DNA of 14,772 nucleotides, taken from an uncultured Selenomonadaceae bacterium. Lineage in GTDB: Bacteria > Bacillota > Negativicutes > Selenomonadales > Selenomonadaceae. How positions within the stretch are numbered: position 1 is the stretch's first letter; each line of letters opens with the position of its first letter. Of this stretch, positions 6,325 through 12,772 are shown piece after piece. The notes under the pieces were generated by a model. It searched no databases. It was not told the origin of the DNA and was given only the letters and a program-made list of their open reading frames with translations. A program made the translations under genes and the position numbers. The stretch covers positions 1 to 14,772 of the forward strand of contig CAJOPJ010000204.1 in the NCBI GenBank assembly GCA_905236325.1, read 5' to 3'.

Positions 6325-8412
6325 TTAATTAGCTCCTTTCGAAGTACAAATAATAACACTACGCGCACCAAGCATAAACTGTTGCGCTGAATCCAGTTCG
6401 ACAGGCGTATCATAAACAGCATTTTCAGCAAGGTCGGTATTAACTTCAACCTGCCACTTGAGATTTTGAGGCAGTCCCGGCAACCAAACACCGTGACTTT
6501 CCCAATGCGCATTGATACCTAAATAAACAAAATCATCTTTGCCGTCCGCAGTCTTACCTGCAAACAAAACACCAATAACACGACTTTCCGGCGAAGAATC
6601 AAACTGCCAAGCATTTGTGCCATGCGTGCTGTACATTGGATAGCCATAAGGCGTAGCTGTTGATTGACGCATAAGCACTGGGTGACTTTTACGCAACTCA
6701 ATAACCTTCTTGAAGAACCTGAACAAATCTTGATTTTTTTCAAGACCATTCCAATCAAGCCAAGAAATTTTGTTATCTTGACAGTAAGGATTGTTATTAC
6801 CAAATTGCGTATTGCCAAACTCATCACCGGCAAGAATCATAGGCACGCCCAGTGACATCATCAAAATAGCAACTGCATTTTTAATCATCTTGTGGCGAAG
6901 ATATTTTATATCGTCCGGCAAATTAAAATCGCCTTCCCAGCCACAGTTCCAACTGTCATTGTCATTGCCACCGTCAGAACCACCCCAGCCATTAGCCTCA
7001 TTGTGCTTGTCATTGTAGCTGAACAAATCATAAAGCGTAAAGCCGTCGTGGCAGGTAACAAAGTTCACAGAAGCAGTATCACCGCGCCAAGAGCGATTAT
7101 AAATATCTTCAGAACCTAAAATGCGATAAGTCATACATTCAGCCTTACCACTTTCGCCTTTAAGAAATTTGCGCAAGTCGTCACGATATTTGCCATTCCA
7201 TTCAGCCCAGCGACCATAGTTTGGAAAACTGCCAACTTGATAAAGCCCACCGGCATCCCAAGCTTCAGCAATCAAAACTGCATCCTTAAGCACAGGATCA
7301 AATGCTAAACTCTCCAGAAGTGGCGGATTAGGTATAGGCGCACCAAATGCATCACGACTAAGTATCGCCGCCAAATCAAACCTAAAACCATCAATATGGT
7401 AAGTAGAAACCCAGTAGCGCAGACAACTCAAAATCATATTACGCACAATTGGATTGTTGCAATTCAAAGTATTACCACAGCCACTAAAGTTGTAATAGTA
7501 ACCGTCCGCCGTGAGGATATAGTACATTTTATTGTCCAAGCCTTTGAACGAAATGTAAGGACCATGTTCATTGCCTTCGGCTGTGTGATTGAAAACAACA
7601 TCAAGAATAACCTTAATGCCGGCTTTATGCATTTCCTTAACAAGATTTTTAAATTCATCAACCTGCATGGAATATTTGCCACTTGCCGCATAACCGGCTT
7701 TCGGCGCAAAAAATCCAACTGTACTATAGCCCCAGTAGTTCATCAGCTTTTGCCCATTGTATTCACGCGCACCTTCAAATTCATCAAATTCAAAAATAGG
7801 CAAAAGCTCAATTGCAGTTATGCCAAGTTCCTTCAAGTAAGGTATTTTTTCAACCATACCTGCGTAGGTTCCTTTAAATTTCACGCCAGAACTTTCATCT
7901 TTAGTAAAGCCGCGTACATGCGCTTCATAAATAATCAATTCCTTCTGCGAAGTTTTAAGCGGCGTATCGCCTTCCCAATCAAAATCATCAAGCGTAACCT
8001 TACTGCGATATTGAAATTTATTAGACCAATCCGGCTCAACGCCCCATTCATCACGACCGGAAATAACCTTTGCATAAGGATCCAGCAATGTCTTTGTCTT
8101 GTCAAAAGCAAAGCCGCGCTTAAAGTCATATTCACCGTCCACGCGAAAGCCATATTCCAAATTTTCATAATCCAAATCAAAAACTACCATTGCAAAAACA
8201 CTGCCAATTCTGTAGTTTTCAGGAAATGGTATCACTGCAAAAGGCTCTTTCTCCTGCGAATGGTAAAGCACAAGTTCAACGCTCTTTGCGCCGTCGGAGT
8301 AGACAGAAAAATTTACGCCGCCCGGTACAATGTGCGAACCATTAGCCAAAAACAAGCCAGGTCTGATTTTAAAATCGCCATAAGTATCTGTCGGGTGTGT
8401 ATCAATGCGCAT
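6325..8412 (-). CDS. glgX: Glycogen debranching enzyme / isoamylase, GH13 (GlgX-like)
   Basis: 695 aa, cytoplasmic, no signal peptide. An N-terminal CBM48-like beta domain (about residues 15-150) is followed by a GH13 TIM barrel. All four family regions are visible: DVVFNH at 271-276, GFRFD with the nucleophile Asp346, AEAWD with the acid/base Glu383, and CHD with Asp456. The YEAHVRGFT segment at 162-170 and the long C-terminal beta domain are typical of the isoamylase/GlgX branch, which cleaves alpha-1,6 branches of glycogen or limit dextrins to release linear maltodextrins. Length is slightly above E. coli GlgX (about 657). The ATG follows directly on the TAA of the STAS gene (0-nt gap), with a GGGGGA ribosome binding site 6-8 nt upstream. 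The direct linkage to a partner-switching STAS protein suggests that storage-polysaccharide use is co-regulated with the switch. Confidence 0.93.
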   Translation of the reverse strand: MRIDTHPTDTYGDFKIRPGLFLANGSHIVPGGVNFSVYSDGAKSVELVLYHSQEKEPFAVIPFPENYRIGSVFAMVVFDLDYENLEYGFRVDGEYDFKRGFAFDKTKTLLDPYAKVISGRDEWGVEPDWSNKFQYRSKVTLDDFDWEGDTPLKTSQKELIIYEAHVRGFTKDESSGVKFKGTYAGMVEKIPYLKELGITAIELLPIFEFDEFEGAREYNGQKLMNYWGYSTVGFFAPKAGYAASGKYSMQVDEFKNLVKEMHKAGIKVILDVVFNHTAEGNEHGPYISFKGLDNKMYYILTADGYYYNFSGCGNTLNCNNPIVRNMILSCLRYWVSTYHIDGFRFDLAAILSRDAFGAPIPNPPLLESLAFDPVLKDAVLIAEAWDAGGLYQVGSFPNYGRWAEWNGKYRDDLRKFLKGESGKAECMTYRILGSEDIYNRSWRGDTASVNFVTCHDGFTLYDLFSYNDKHNEANGWGGSDGGNDNDSWNCGWEGDFNLPDDIKYLRHKMIKNAVAILMMSLGVPMILAGDEFGNTQFGNNNPYCQDNKISWLDWNGLEKNQDLFRFFKKVIELRKSHPVLMRQSTATPYGYPMYSTHGTNAWQFDSSPESRVIGVLFAGKTADGKDDFVYLGINAHWESHGVWLPGLPQNLKWQVEVNTDLAENAVYDTPVELDSAQQFMLGARSVIICTSKGAN
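6333..6340 (-). promoter_or_regulatory. Ribosome binding site of the tautomerase gene
   Basis: GAAAGGAG on the minus strand lies 9 nt before the ATG at 6323, inside the last codons of the debranching-enzyme gene. It decides the start that exposes Pro1. Confidence 0.75.
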
Positions 8413-8745
8413 TTATTCCCCCAACTCCTTCAGCGCGTCAGCCATTGTCGGCACGCATTTAAGCATTTTTATAAAGCCTGTCATTTCAAAAACATCAAGC
8501 ACTTCCGAACAGGTTCCGGCATAAATAACTTGTACGCCTTTTGACTTCGCGCTTTTGGCTATCATAAGCAAACTGCGCAAGCCACTGCTTGAAACATAGG
8601 TAACTTTCGACATATTGATAACTGTCGGTTTAGATTCAAGCAACGCCAAAACATCTTCGCGCGTCTTATCTGAAGTTGCAACATCAAGCTGTCCGTCCAG
8701 CGCGATTATTTTTACATTGTCATCTCTTTCAACTGTAACTGTCAT
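8413..8745 (-). CDS. STAS-domain anti-anti-sigma factor (RsbV/SpoIIAA-like), second copy
   Basis: 110 aa, one STAS domain. The beta-alpha-beta layout is clear: an I-I-A-L-D-G-Q-L-D strand-turn at 13-21, then V-I-N-M-S-K-V-T-Y-V-S-S-S-G-L-R at 42-57. The SSSGLR loop carries the serine that an RsbW-like kinase phosphorylates and a PP2C phosphatase dephosphorylates; the usual Asp before it is Ser here. The C-terminal helix E-V-L-D-V-F-E-M-T-G-F is also characteristic. The ribosome binding site is fused to the TGA stop of the TPP enzyme (TGAGG, 8753-8757). It has two candidate partners in the window: the RsbW-like ATPase at 11973-12392 and the phosphatase at the right edge. Its place directly before glgX suggests that it might act on that pathway, which is inference. 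Confidence 0.92.
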   Translation of the reverse strand: MTVTVERDDNVKIIALDGQLDVATSDKTREDVLALLESKPTVINMSKVTYVSSSGLRSLLMIAKSAKSKGVQVIYAGTCSEVLDVFEMTGFIKMLKCVPTMADALKELGE

Positions 8746-8754
8746 TTTTTCACC

Positions 8755-10413
8755 TCAGGTTTTAGAAATCGACATTGTCGGATAAACATCACTATCAACA
8801 ATAGCGTCAATAATGCAAGGTTGATTCAACTTCAAAGCTTCGGCAAAAGCCGCCTCAAACTCTGCGCCATTTTTAACCTGCCAAGCCTTAGCACCACAAG
8901 CCTCTGCATATTTAACATAGTCAGGATTATAAATATCCATAAAAGCCTGTTCACCAAAATTCGCCAGCAAGAACTTTTTAATAACATTAAAGTCATTATT
9001 GTGGAAGATAATATAAATGACCGGAATTTTATTCTTAACGCAAGTCAAAAGTTCAAAACCTGCCATTAAATAATCACCGTCGCCACAAGCACAAATAACC
9101 GGTCTGTCGGGATTGGCACACTTAACGCCGATTGAGCCATTAACATCGCTTGCCATAGGTCCAAAACTGCCCGGATTTTGATACCACTGATTTTTATTTA
9201 AATGCAAATATTCACTAAGCCAAAGCATATTTGAACCTGCGTCGCCCATGATAATAGCGTTTTCAGGCAACTGCTTAGAAATCAGCTTAACCAAATAGGC
9301 TGGATGCATTTTGCCATTGCTGAACTCCGGAATGTCAGCTTCATGGTGGCGTTTTTTAACAGCATAATTTTGCGGCAAGGCAGGTACATTATTTTTTTCA
9401 AGATACGCAACCAGATTTTCAAGCGCAGGTGTAGCGTCGCTGACAAGCCTGTAATCACTTGCATAAACCTTGTCAATTTCGTGCCTGTCAATGTTAATGT
9501 GGAAAAGAGTTTTGCCGTCCATCAAGTTCGGATTGAAACTGAAAGTCGCATTTTCAGCAAAGCAGTTACCAACCGCCAACAATGCCTTGCTGTTTTGGAA
9601 GTATTCATTCGCGCCAGGATCACCTGTTGAACCAAAAATGCCCATAGACAGCGGATTGTCTTCCGAAATGTAGCCTTTAGCGTCCATTGTGCTTGCAAAA
9701 GGTATTTGCCATTTGTTAATCAGCTTTTCCAAAACATCTTTCGCACCACTGCGAATACAACCATAACCAACCAACAGCATTGGCTTATTGTCGGAGTTAA
9801 GTTTTTCAGCAAAACCTTTGCAAAATTCCTCAGTCAGATTATCTTCAGCCAAAACTTTCGGCACGCCAATATTCAGCGAGCGATATTTTGGTATTTCAGC
9901 AATTGTTACATCTTTCGGAATTTGCAAGCTGACAGGGCCGGGTCTGCCTTCAAAAGCCGTGTAAATCAATTCCTCAAGCGTCGGAATTAAATATTTTGGA
10001 TCTTCAAGTATGACAGCTTTTTTAGTTGTCGCCGCAAACATTGCTTGCAAATTTGGCGTTCTGGATAAGCCGCTACTTTCATTAAGCGCACCTTTGCCAC
10101 GCATTTTTGCTGAGGTATAGCCTGTTATCGCTATCATTGGTATTGAATCTGAATAGGCAACTGCCAAGCCGCTAAACAAATTAAATGCGCCCGGTCCAAG
10201 TGTTGCAAAGCATACGCCCAGCTTTTCGCTGAACATGGCGTAACCTGCCGCCATAAATGATGCTGCCTGTTCATTCTGAATTATAATTGTTTTTATCTTG
10301 TCTGATTTATTCAAAGCCAAAAGCATGGACGCGTTGACTTGTCCTGAGCCACCGAACACATGATCAACGCCTATTTCCTCCAACGCTTTAACTATCGCTG
10401 TATTTACATCCAC
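8755..10413 (-). CDS. Thiamine-diphosphate enzyme, acetolactate synthase / pyruvate oxidase type
   Basis: 552 aa from the GTG at 10413. The N-terminal Pyr domain has the catalytic Glu48 (QNEQAASFMAAGYA), the middle domain (about 190-340) has the Rossmann-like PMLLVGYG core, and the C-terminal PP domain has GDGDYLMAGFELL (444-456) with the N-N pair at 472-473, that is GDG-x25-30-NN, binding TPP-Mg2+. The overall order is that of the acetolactate synthase/benzoylformate decarboxylase/pyruvate oxidase group. Which 2-oxo acid is used cannot be told: no quinone-binding C-terminal tail like that of PoxB and no regulatory-subunit gene are seen. GTG is supported by a GGAG site (10422-10425) 8 nt upstream; an in-frame ATG at 10479 lies inside a repeat and has no ribosome binding site. 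It lies between the DJ-1 gene and the second STAS gene. Confidence 0.9.
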   Translation of the reverse strand: MDVNTAIVKALEEIGVDHVFGGSGQVNASMLLALNKSDKIKTIIIQNEQAASFMAAGYAMFSEKLGVCFATLGPGAFNLFSGLAVAYSDSIPMIAITGYTSAKMRGKGALNESSGLSRTPNLQAMFAATTKKAVILEDPKYLIPTLEELIYTAFEGRPGPVSLQIPKDVTIAEIPKYRSLNIGVPKVLAEDNLTEEFCKGFAEKLNSDNKPMLLVGYGCIRSGAKDVLEKLINKWQIPFASTMDAKGYISEDNPLSMGIFGSTGDPGANEYFQNSKALLAVGNCFAENATFSFNPNLMDGKTLFHINIDRHEIDKVYASDYRLVSDATPALENLVAYLEKNNVPALPQNYAVKKRHHEADIPEFSNGKMHPAYLVKLISKQLPENAIIMGDAGSNMLWLSEYLHLNKNQWYQNPGSFGPMASDVNGSIGVKCANPDRPVICACGDGDYLMAGFELLTCVKNKIPVIYIIFHNNDFNVIKKFLLANFGEQAFMDIYNPDYVKYAEACGAKAWQVKNGAEFEAAFAEALKLNQPCIIDAIVDSDVYPTMSISKT

Positions 10414-10421
10414 AAAATCAT

Positions 10422-10425
10422 CTCC
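10422..10425 (-). promoter_or_regulatory. Ribosome binding site of the TPP-enzyme gene
   Basis: GGAG on the minus strand, 8 nt before GTG 10413. It decides this start over an ATG at 10479 inside the heptad repeat. Confidence 0.65.
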
Positions 10426-10436
10426 ATTCAATTGAA

Positions 10437-10499
10437 AAATGGACAATGGAAAACGGAAAACCCATTGTCCATTGTCCATTACGCATTAACAATTAACAA
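10437..10499. repeat. Nine-unit heptad array with inverted repeats (possible hairpin)
   Basis: Read on the minus strand, the 63 bases fall into nine 7-base units in exact register: TTGTTAA, TTGTTAA, TGCGTAA, TGGACAA, TGGACAA, TGGGTTT, TCCGTTT, TCCATTG, TCCATTT. The outer parts are self-complementary. The 12-mer AATGGACAATGG on the plus strand (10438-10449) pairs with CCATTGTCCATT at 10462-10473 (12-base loop) or at 10469-10480. A transcript of the minus strand could form a 12-bp stem just before the TPP-enzyme gene, followed by five T residues. It fills most of the 100-nt gap between the DJ-1 and TPP genes. Heptad-periodic intergenic repeats are known in other bacteria, such as the STRRs of cyanobacteria; whether this one is dispersed cannot be seen from a single copy. 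Confidence 0.8.
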
Positions 10500-10500
10500 C

Positions 10501-10516
10501 TGATTTAATTAAATCA
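10501..10516. repeat. Perfect 16-bp AT-rich palindrome over the DJ-1 stop codon
   Basis: TGATTTAATTAAATCA is its own reverse complement. It holds the TGA stop of the DJ-1 gene and abuts the heptad array. It may be an operator, part of a 3' structure or chance in AT-rich DNA; the half-site spacing does not match FNR or CRP sites. Confidence 0.45.
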
Positions 10517-11971
10517 AAGTCCGCGTTCTTTCAAAACTTTGACAAGCAAATCACCGTATGCGATTGAAGATTCAACTGAAGTACCGGTGATGAAGGGGTG
10601 GTCATAATAAACCTGCGGATCTTCGCGGCTGGCATTGATACGCGCAATGCAAGCACCATTAGGACCAACAGCGTCGCGAACCAAATCTTCAACAGGCCAA
10701 GGGAAACCAGGTGTAATAACATCTGTGCCATGATTGTCTTCGGTTGCGCCATAAAGCTCATAAACCATTGCCATACCAGGACCATAGAAATCCCAAGCAC
10801 GCGGATGAGCAGTAACTCTCTTGCCGTAAATGATTGATTTGTAATCATTTTCAGGATCGCGGCAGAAAACGAGTGTAGAAACCGTGTAACAAAGAGCAGC
10901 AATAATTTTGTCGGACTTGTAAGCGTCCATGATGAGTTTGTGCAATTCCCAGCAGTTTGCCATATCAAGGTTTGCGCCGGGTCCGCCTGTCATTGCGATT
11001 GCATCAAAGTCTTTCATATCGACTTCAGTGAATTTTTTAGGATGTGCCCATTCATCGCCGTCCAAAAGTTCTTTGCAACGTTTGCAAACCCAATCCGGAT
11101 TGGTCTTGACTTTTTGAACAGGATCAACAAAATCAGGATCGACACTGATTTTAAACGGAAGTGGCTTTTTGCCTTGCGGTGTTGCAAGTGTCACCTCAAA
11201 GCCTGCTTTTTTGCAAGCGTCCCAAGGAGCCTGAAGTTCTTCTGCCCAAGAACCATAGTTGGTCGCAATGATTAAAACCTTTGCCATACTATTATTACCT
11301 CCATTAGTTGTGTTATTATTATGTGAACGCCCTAAGGCGGTACACGCATTTTGATTTTTTTCCAGAGCAACTATTCGACGCTCCAGAGTATCTATTCTGC
11401 TTGTCAGCGAACTAAAAACATCATTGCAATGAATCAGCGCGATAATTCTTTGCGCAAAAGCAACATGTTCGCCGCCTGTGCGTCCTGAAACTAAATCGCC
11501 GTCCACAACAATATCTTCATTGACATAATTTATGCCCATCAACTTTGCGTCGCCAAGCAGGTTATTATGTACAACCATTTTCCTGCCGCGCACAAGTTCA
11601 GCAATCGGAGCCATAAGCCATGCTCCGTGACAAATTATGCCTTTGATGATATTTTTGTCTGCAAAGCATTTTTTCAAAAACTCACACGCCGGCGGAAGTT
11701 TATTTATATCTTCAGTGTAGCGCAATCTGTCCGCAACCATACCGGCAGGAATAATAACCGCCGCATATTCACTTAAATTGACATTTTCAAAACTTTCATT
11801 GCAGACAAACTCTTCGCGTTCTTCGTGTCCTTTAAAAGTCAACTTATCGTTGCCCCAAAGTCTGGTTAAAAAATGGACTTCCAAACCTGCGCGATTAAAG
11901 CATTTTTTGTAGTATTCAATTTCAGGTTCATAAAAGTCGCTTTCAATTAAAACGCCAACTTTATTTCGCAA
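10514..11971 (-). CDS. Tandem DJ-1/PfpI protein: two class-I-glutamine-amidotransferase-like domains in one frame
   Basis: 485 aa from the TTG at 11971, which lies 1 nt after the TGA of the ATPase gene; a longer frame reaches 12010. The first domain (residues 1-185) has the nucleophile elbow ICHG with Cys114 and resembles PfpI/DJ-1 proteins. It is followed by a heptad-like helix (V-F-S-S-L-T-S-R-I-D-T-L-E-R-R-I) and a low-complexity N/T/G linker (217-228). The second domain (229-485) restarts at M-A-K-V-L-I-I-A-T-N, has the WAEE glutamate near its start and the elbow AALCY with its Cys at residue 361 of the fusion. DJ-1 relatives act as glyoxalases, deglycases, chaperones or peptidases. A good GGAGG site precedes Met229, so the second domain is probably also made alone. 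The linker looks like a former intergenic stretch now read through, or a stop codon may be lost. Confidence 0.8.
   Translation of the reverse strand: MRNKVGVLIESDFYEPEIEYYKKCFNRAGLEVHFLTRLWGNDKLTFKGHEEREEFVCNESFENVNLSEYAAVIIPAGMVADRLRYTEDINKLPPACEFLKKCFADKNIIKGIICHGAWLMAPIAELVRGRKMVVHNNLLGDAKLMGINYVNEDIVVDGDLVSGRTGGEHVAFAQRIIALIHCNDVFSSLTSRIDTLERRIVALEKNQNACTALGRSHNNNTTNGGNNSMAKVLIIATNYGSWAEELQAPWDACKKAGFEVTLATPQGKKPLPFKISVDPDFVDPVQKVKTNPDWVCKRCKELLDGDEWAHPKKFTEVDMKDFDAIAMTGGPGANLDMANCWELHKLIMDAYKSDKIIAALCYTVSTLVFCRDPENDYKSIIYGKRVTAHPRAWDFYGPGMAMVYELYGATEDNHGTDVITPGFPWPVEDLVRDAVGPNGACIARINASREDPQVYYDHPFITGTSVESSIAYGDLLVKVLKERGL
11298..11302 (-). promoter_or_regulatory. Internal ribosome binding site before the second DJ-1 domain
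   Basis: GGAGG on the minus strand, 10 nt before the ATG at 11287, in the middle of an uninterrupted reading frame. It would yield a separate 257-residue DJ-1 protein (10514-11287). Confidence 0.65.
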
Positions 11972-11972
11972 A

Positions 11973-12392
11973 TCAATCCACTTCCTCGCAACTAAACTCT
12001 TTAAGCGCAATCAAGTGATTCCTGCCGTTGGAATAGTTGTACTCCATTTTAGTCATAATCGTGGTGTACAGGAAAATTCCCAAACCGCCAATTCTGCGTT
12101 CATCAATACCTGCGTCAACATCAACTTCCGGTGCTTCTTCAAGTGGATTGTAAGGCATGCCGTCGTCCGAAAATTCAAATCGGAAAGTGTTGTTATTGAT
12201 AAGTTCACAGGAAATATATAGCTTGTCGGAGCCGCTGTAGTCGCAAATATTGACTAAAATTTCTTCAAAACAAACGCGCAGTCTGTTACGCCACTTATCT
12301 TGCAGAATATGCGGATCAACTTCATTGCTAAGCAAATCTAGCATTTCAGGCAGTTTTTCACGCACGGCAGGGAATGCCACATCTTTAAGCAT
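11973..12392 (-). CDS. RsbW-like anti-sigma factor / serine-protein kinase (GHKL ATPase)
   Basis: 139 aa, one GHKL ATPase domain. The N-box F-E-E-I-L-V-N-I-C (residues 42-50) supplies the Mg2+-binding Glu/Asn pair, the G1 box is S-D-D-G-M-P-Y-N-P (75-83) and the lid G2 box is R-R-I-G-G-L-G-I-F-L (99-108). This set is typical of RsbW/SpoIIAB-type kinases, which bind a sigma factor or another effector and phosphorylate an STAS partner. The STAS partner gene lies directly upstream (stop at 12397, 4-nt gap), with GAGGGG as ribosome binding site overlapping that stop. No sigma factor is in the window, so the sequestered target is unknown. The downstream DJ-1 gene starts 1 nt after its stop. Confidence 0.93.
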   Translation of the reverse strand: MLKDVAFPAVREKLPEMLDLLSNEVDPHILQDKWRNRLRVCFEEILVNICDYSGSDKLYISCELINNNTFRFEFSDDGMPYNPLEEAPEVDVDAGIDERRIGGLGIFLYTTIMTKMEYNYSNGRNHLIALKEFSCEEVD

Positions 12393-12396
12393 AGCT

Positions 12397-12717
12397 TCAC
12401 CCCTCGAAGCTATCTTGAATAGTCAAAAATTTATCAATACCTGTCATTTTGAAAACATCAAGGATAGTTTCATTTGCACCAACCAAGAAGACTTCAACAT
12501 TGCCGCCGAGTTTCTGTTTAGCAAAAACTACTGCACGAATACCTGCAGAGGCAATGTATTCAAGGTCTGTCGCGTCGAAGACTAATTTTTTTACTTTGTC
12601 TTTGTCGGCAATTAAAGGCTTAAGTTCTTCCATTAAAGCCGGCGCGATTGACGCGTCAATGTGTCCGTGCAATTTTATTTTGCTGATTTCGCCTATTTCT
12701 TGTACATATGTCGCCAT
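12397..12717 (-). CDS. STAS-domain anti-anti-sigma factor (RsbV-like), first copy
   Basis: 106 aa, one STAS domain: strand I-S-K-I-K-L-H-G-H-I-D (11-21), then L-V-F-D-A-T-D-L-E-Y-I-A-S-A-G-I-R (45-61). Ser57 in the A-S-A-G-I-R loop is the only serine there and aligns with the phosphorylated serine of RsbV-like proteins, in the D/S-S-A-G-[LI]-R style. The C-terminal I-L-D-V-F-K-M-T-G-I helix is conserved and matches that of the second STAS gene (V-L-D-V-F-E-M-T-G-F). The ATG has an AAGGAG site 8 nt upstream (12726-12731). It lies next to the RsbW-like gene in the usual rsbV-rsbW order, after a 55-nt gap from the epimerase-like gene. Confidence 0.93.
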   Translation of the reverse strand: MATYVQEIGEISKIKLHGHIDASIAPALMEELKPLIADKDKVKKLVFDATDLEYIASAGIRAVVFAKQKLGGNVEVFLVGANETILDVFKMTGIDKFLTIQDSFEG

Positions 12718-12738
12718 AATTCTATCTCCTTCACAAGT

Positions 12739-12765
12739 AGCCTAATATGTCAATCCAAAGCCTAA
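12739..12765 (-). promoter_or_regulatory. Direct repeat TTAGGCT x2 in the gap before the first STAS gene
   Basis: TTAGGCT occurs at 12759-12765 and 12739-12745, 20 bp apart (about two helical turns), with a TTGACA hexamer (12748-12753) between. There is no matching -10 at proper spacing, so a promoter is not claimed; a protein-binding site is possible. The 55-nt gap otherwise holds only the ribosome binding site. Confidence 0.3.
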
Positions 12766-12772
12766 AATTCAA

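Noticed and set aside
6324..6512. Longer N-terminus for the tautomerase
   Set aside because: It overlaps glgX and would bury the catalytic Pro1; a good ribosome binding site supports the start at 6323.
7396..8544. Open frame of 382 codons on the plus strand opposite glgX
   Set aside because: It runs antisense to a gene with all GH13 catalytic motifs, its peptide has no recognisable motif and no ribosome binding site is evident; long antisense frames are common opposite biased genes.
10414..10479. 22-residue N-terminal extension of the TPP enzyme starting at ATG 10479
   Set aside because: It lies in the heptad repeat, lacks a ribosome binding site and is absent from the family; GTG 10413 has GGAG 8 nt upstream.
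10432..10480. Rho-independent terminator from the heptad hairpin
   Set aside because: The stem is AT-rich with a 12-base loop and only five T residues follow; downstream genes continue in the same direction. It may still attenuate, so it is listed as a repeat only.
12725..12753. Promoter from TTGACA at 12748-12753
   Set aside because: At 16-18 nt spacing the -10 position is the purine-rich ribosome binding site; no TATAAT-like hexamer.
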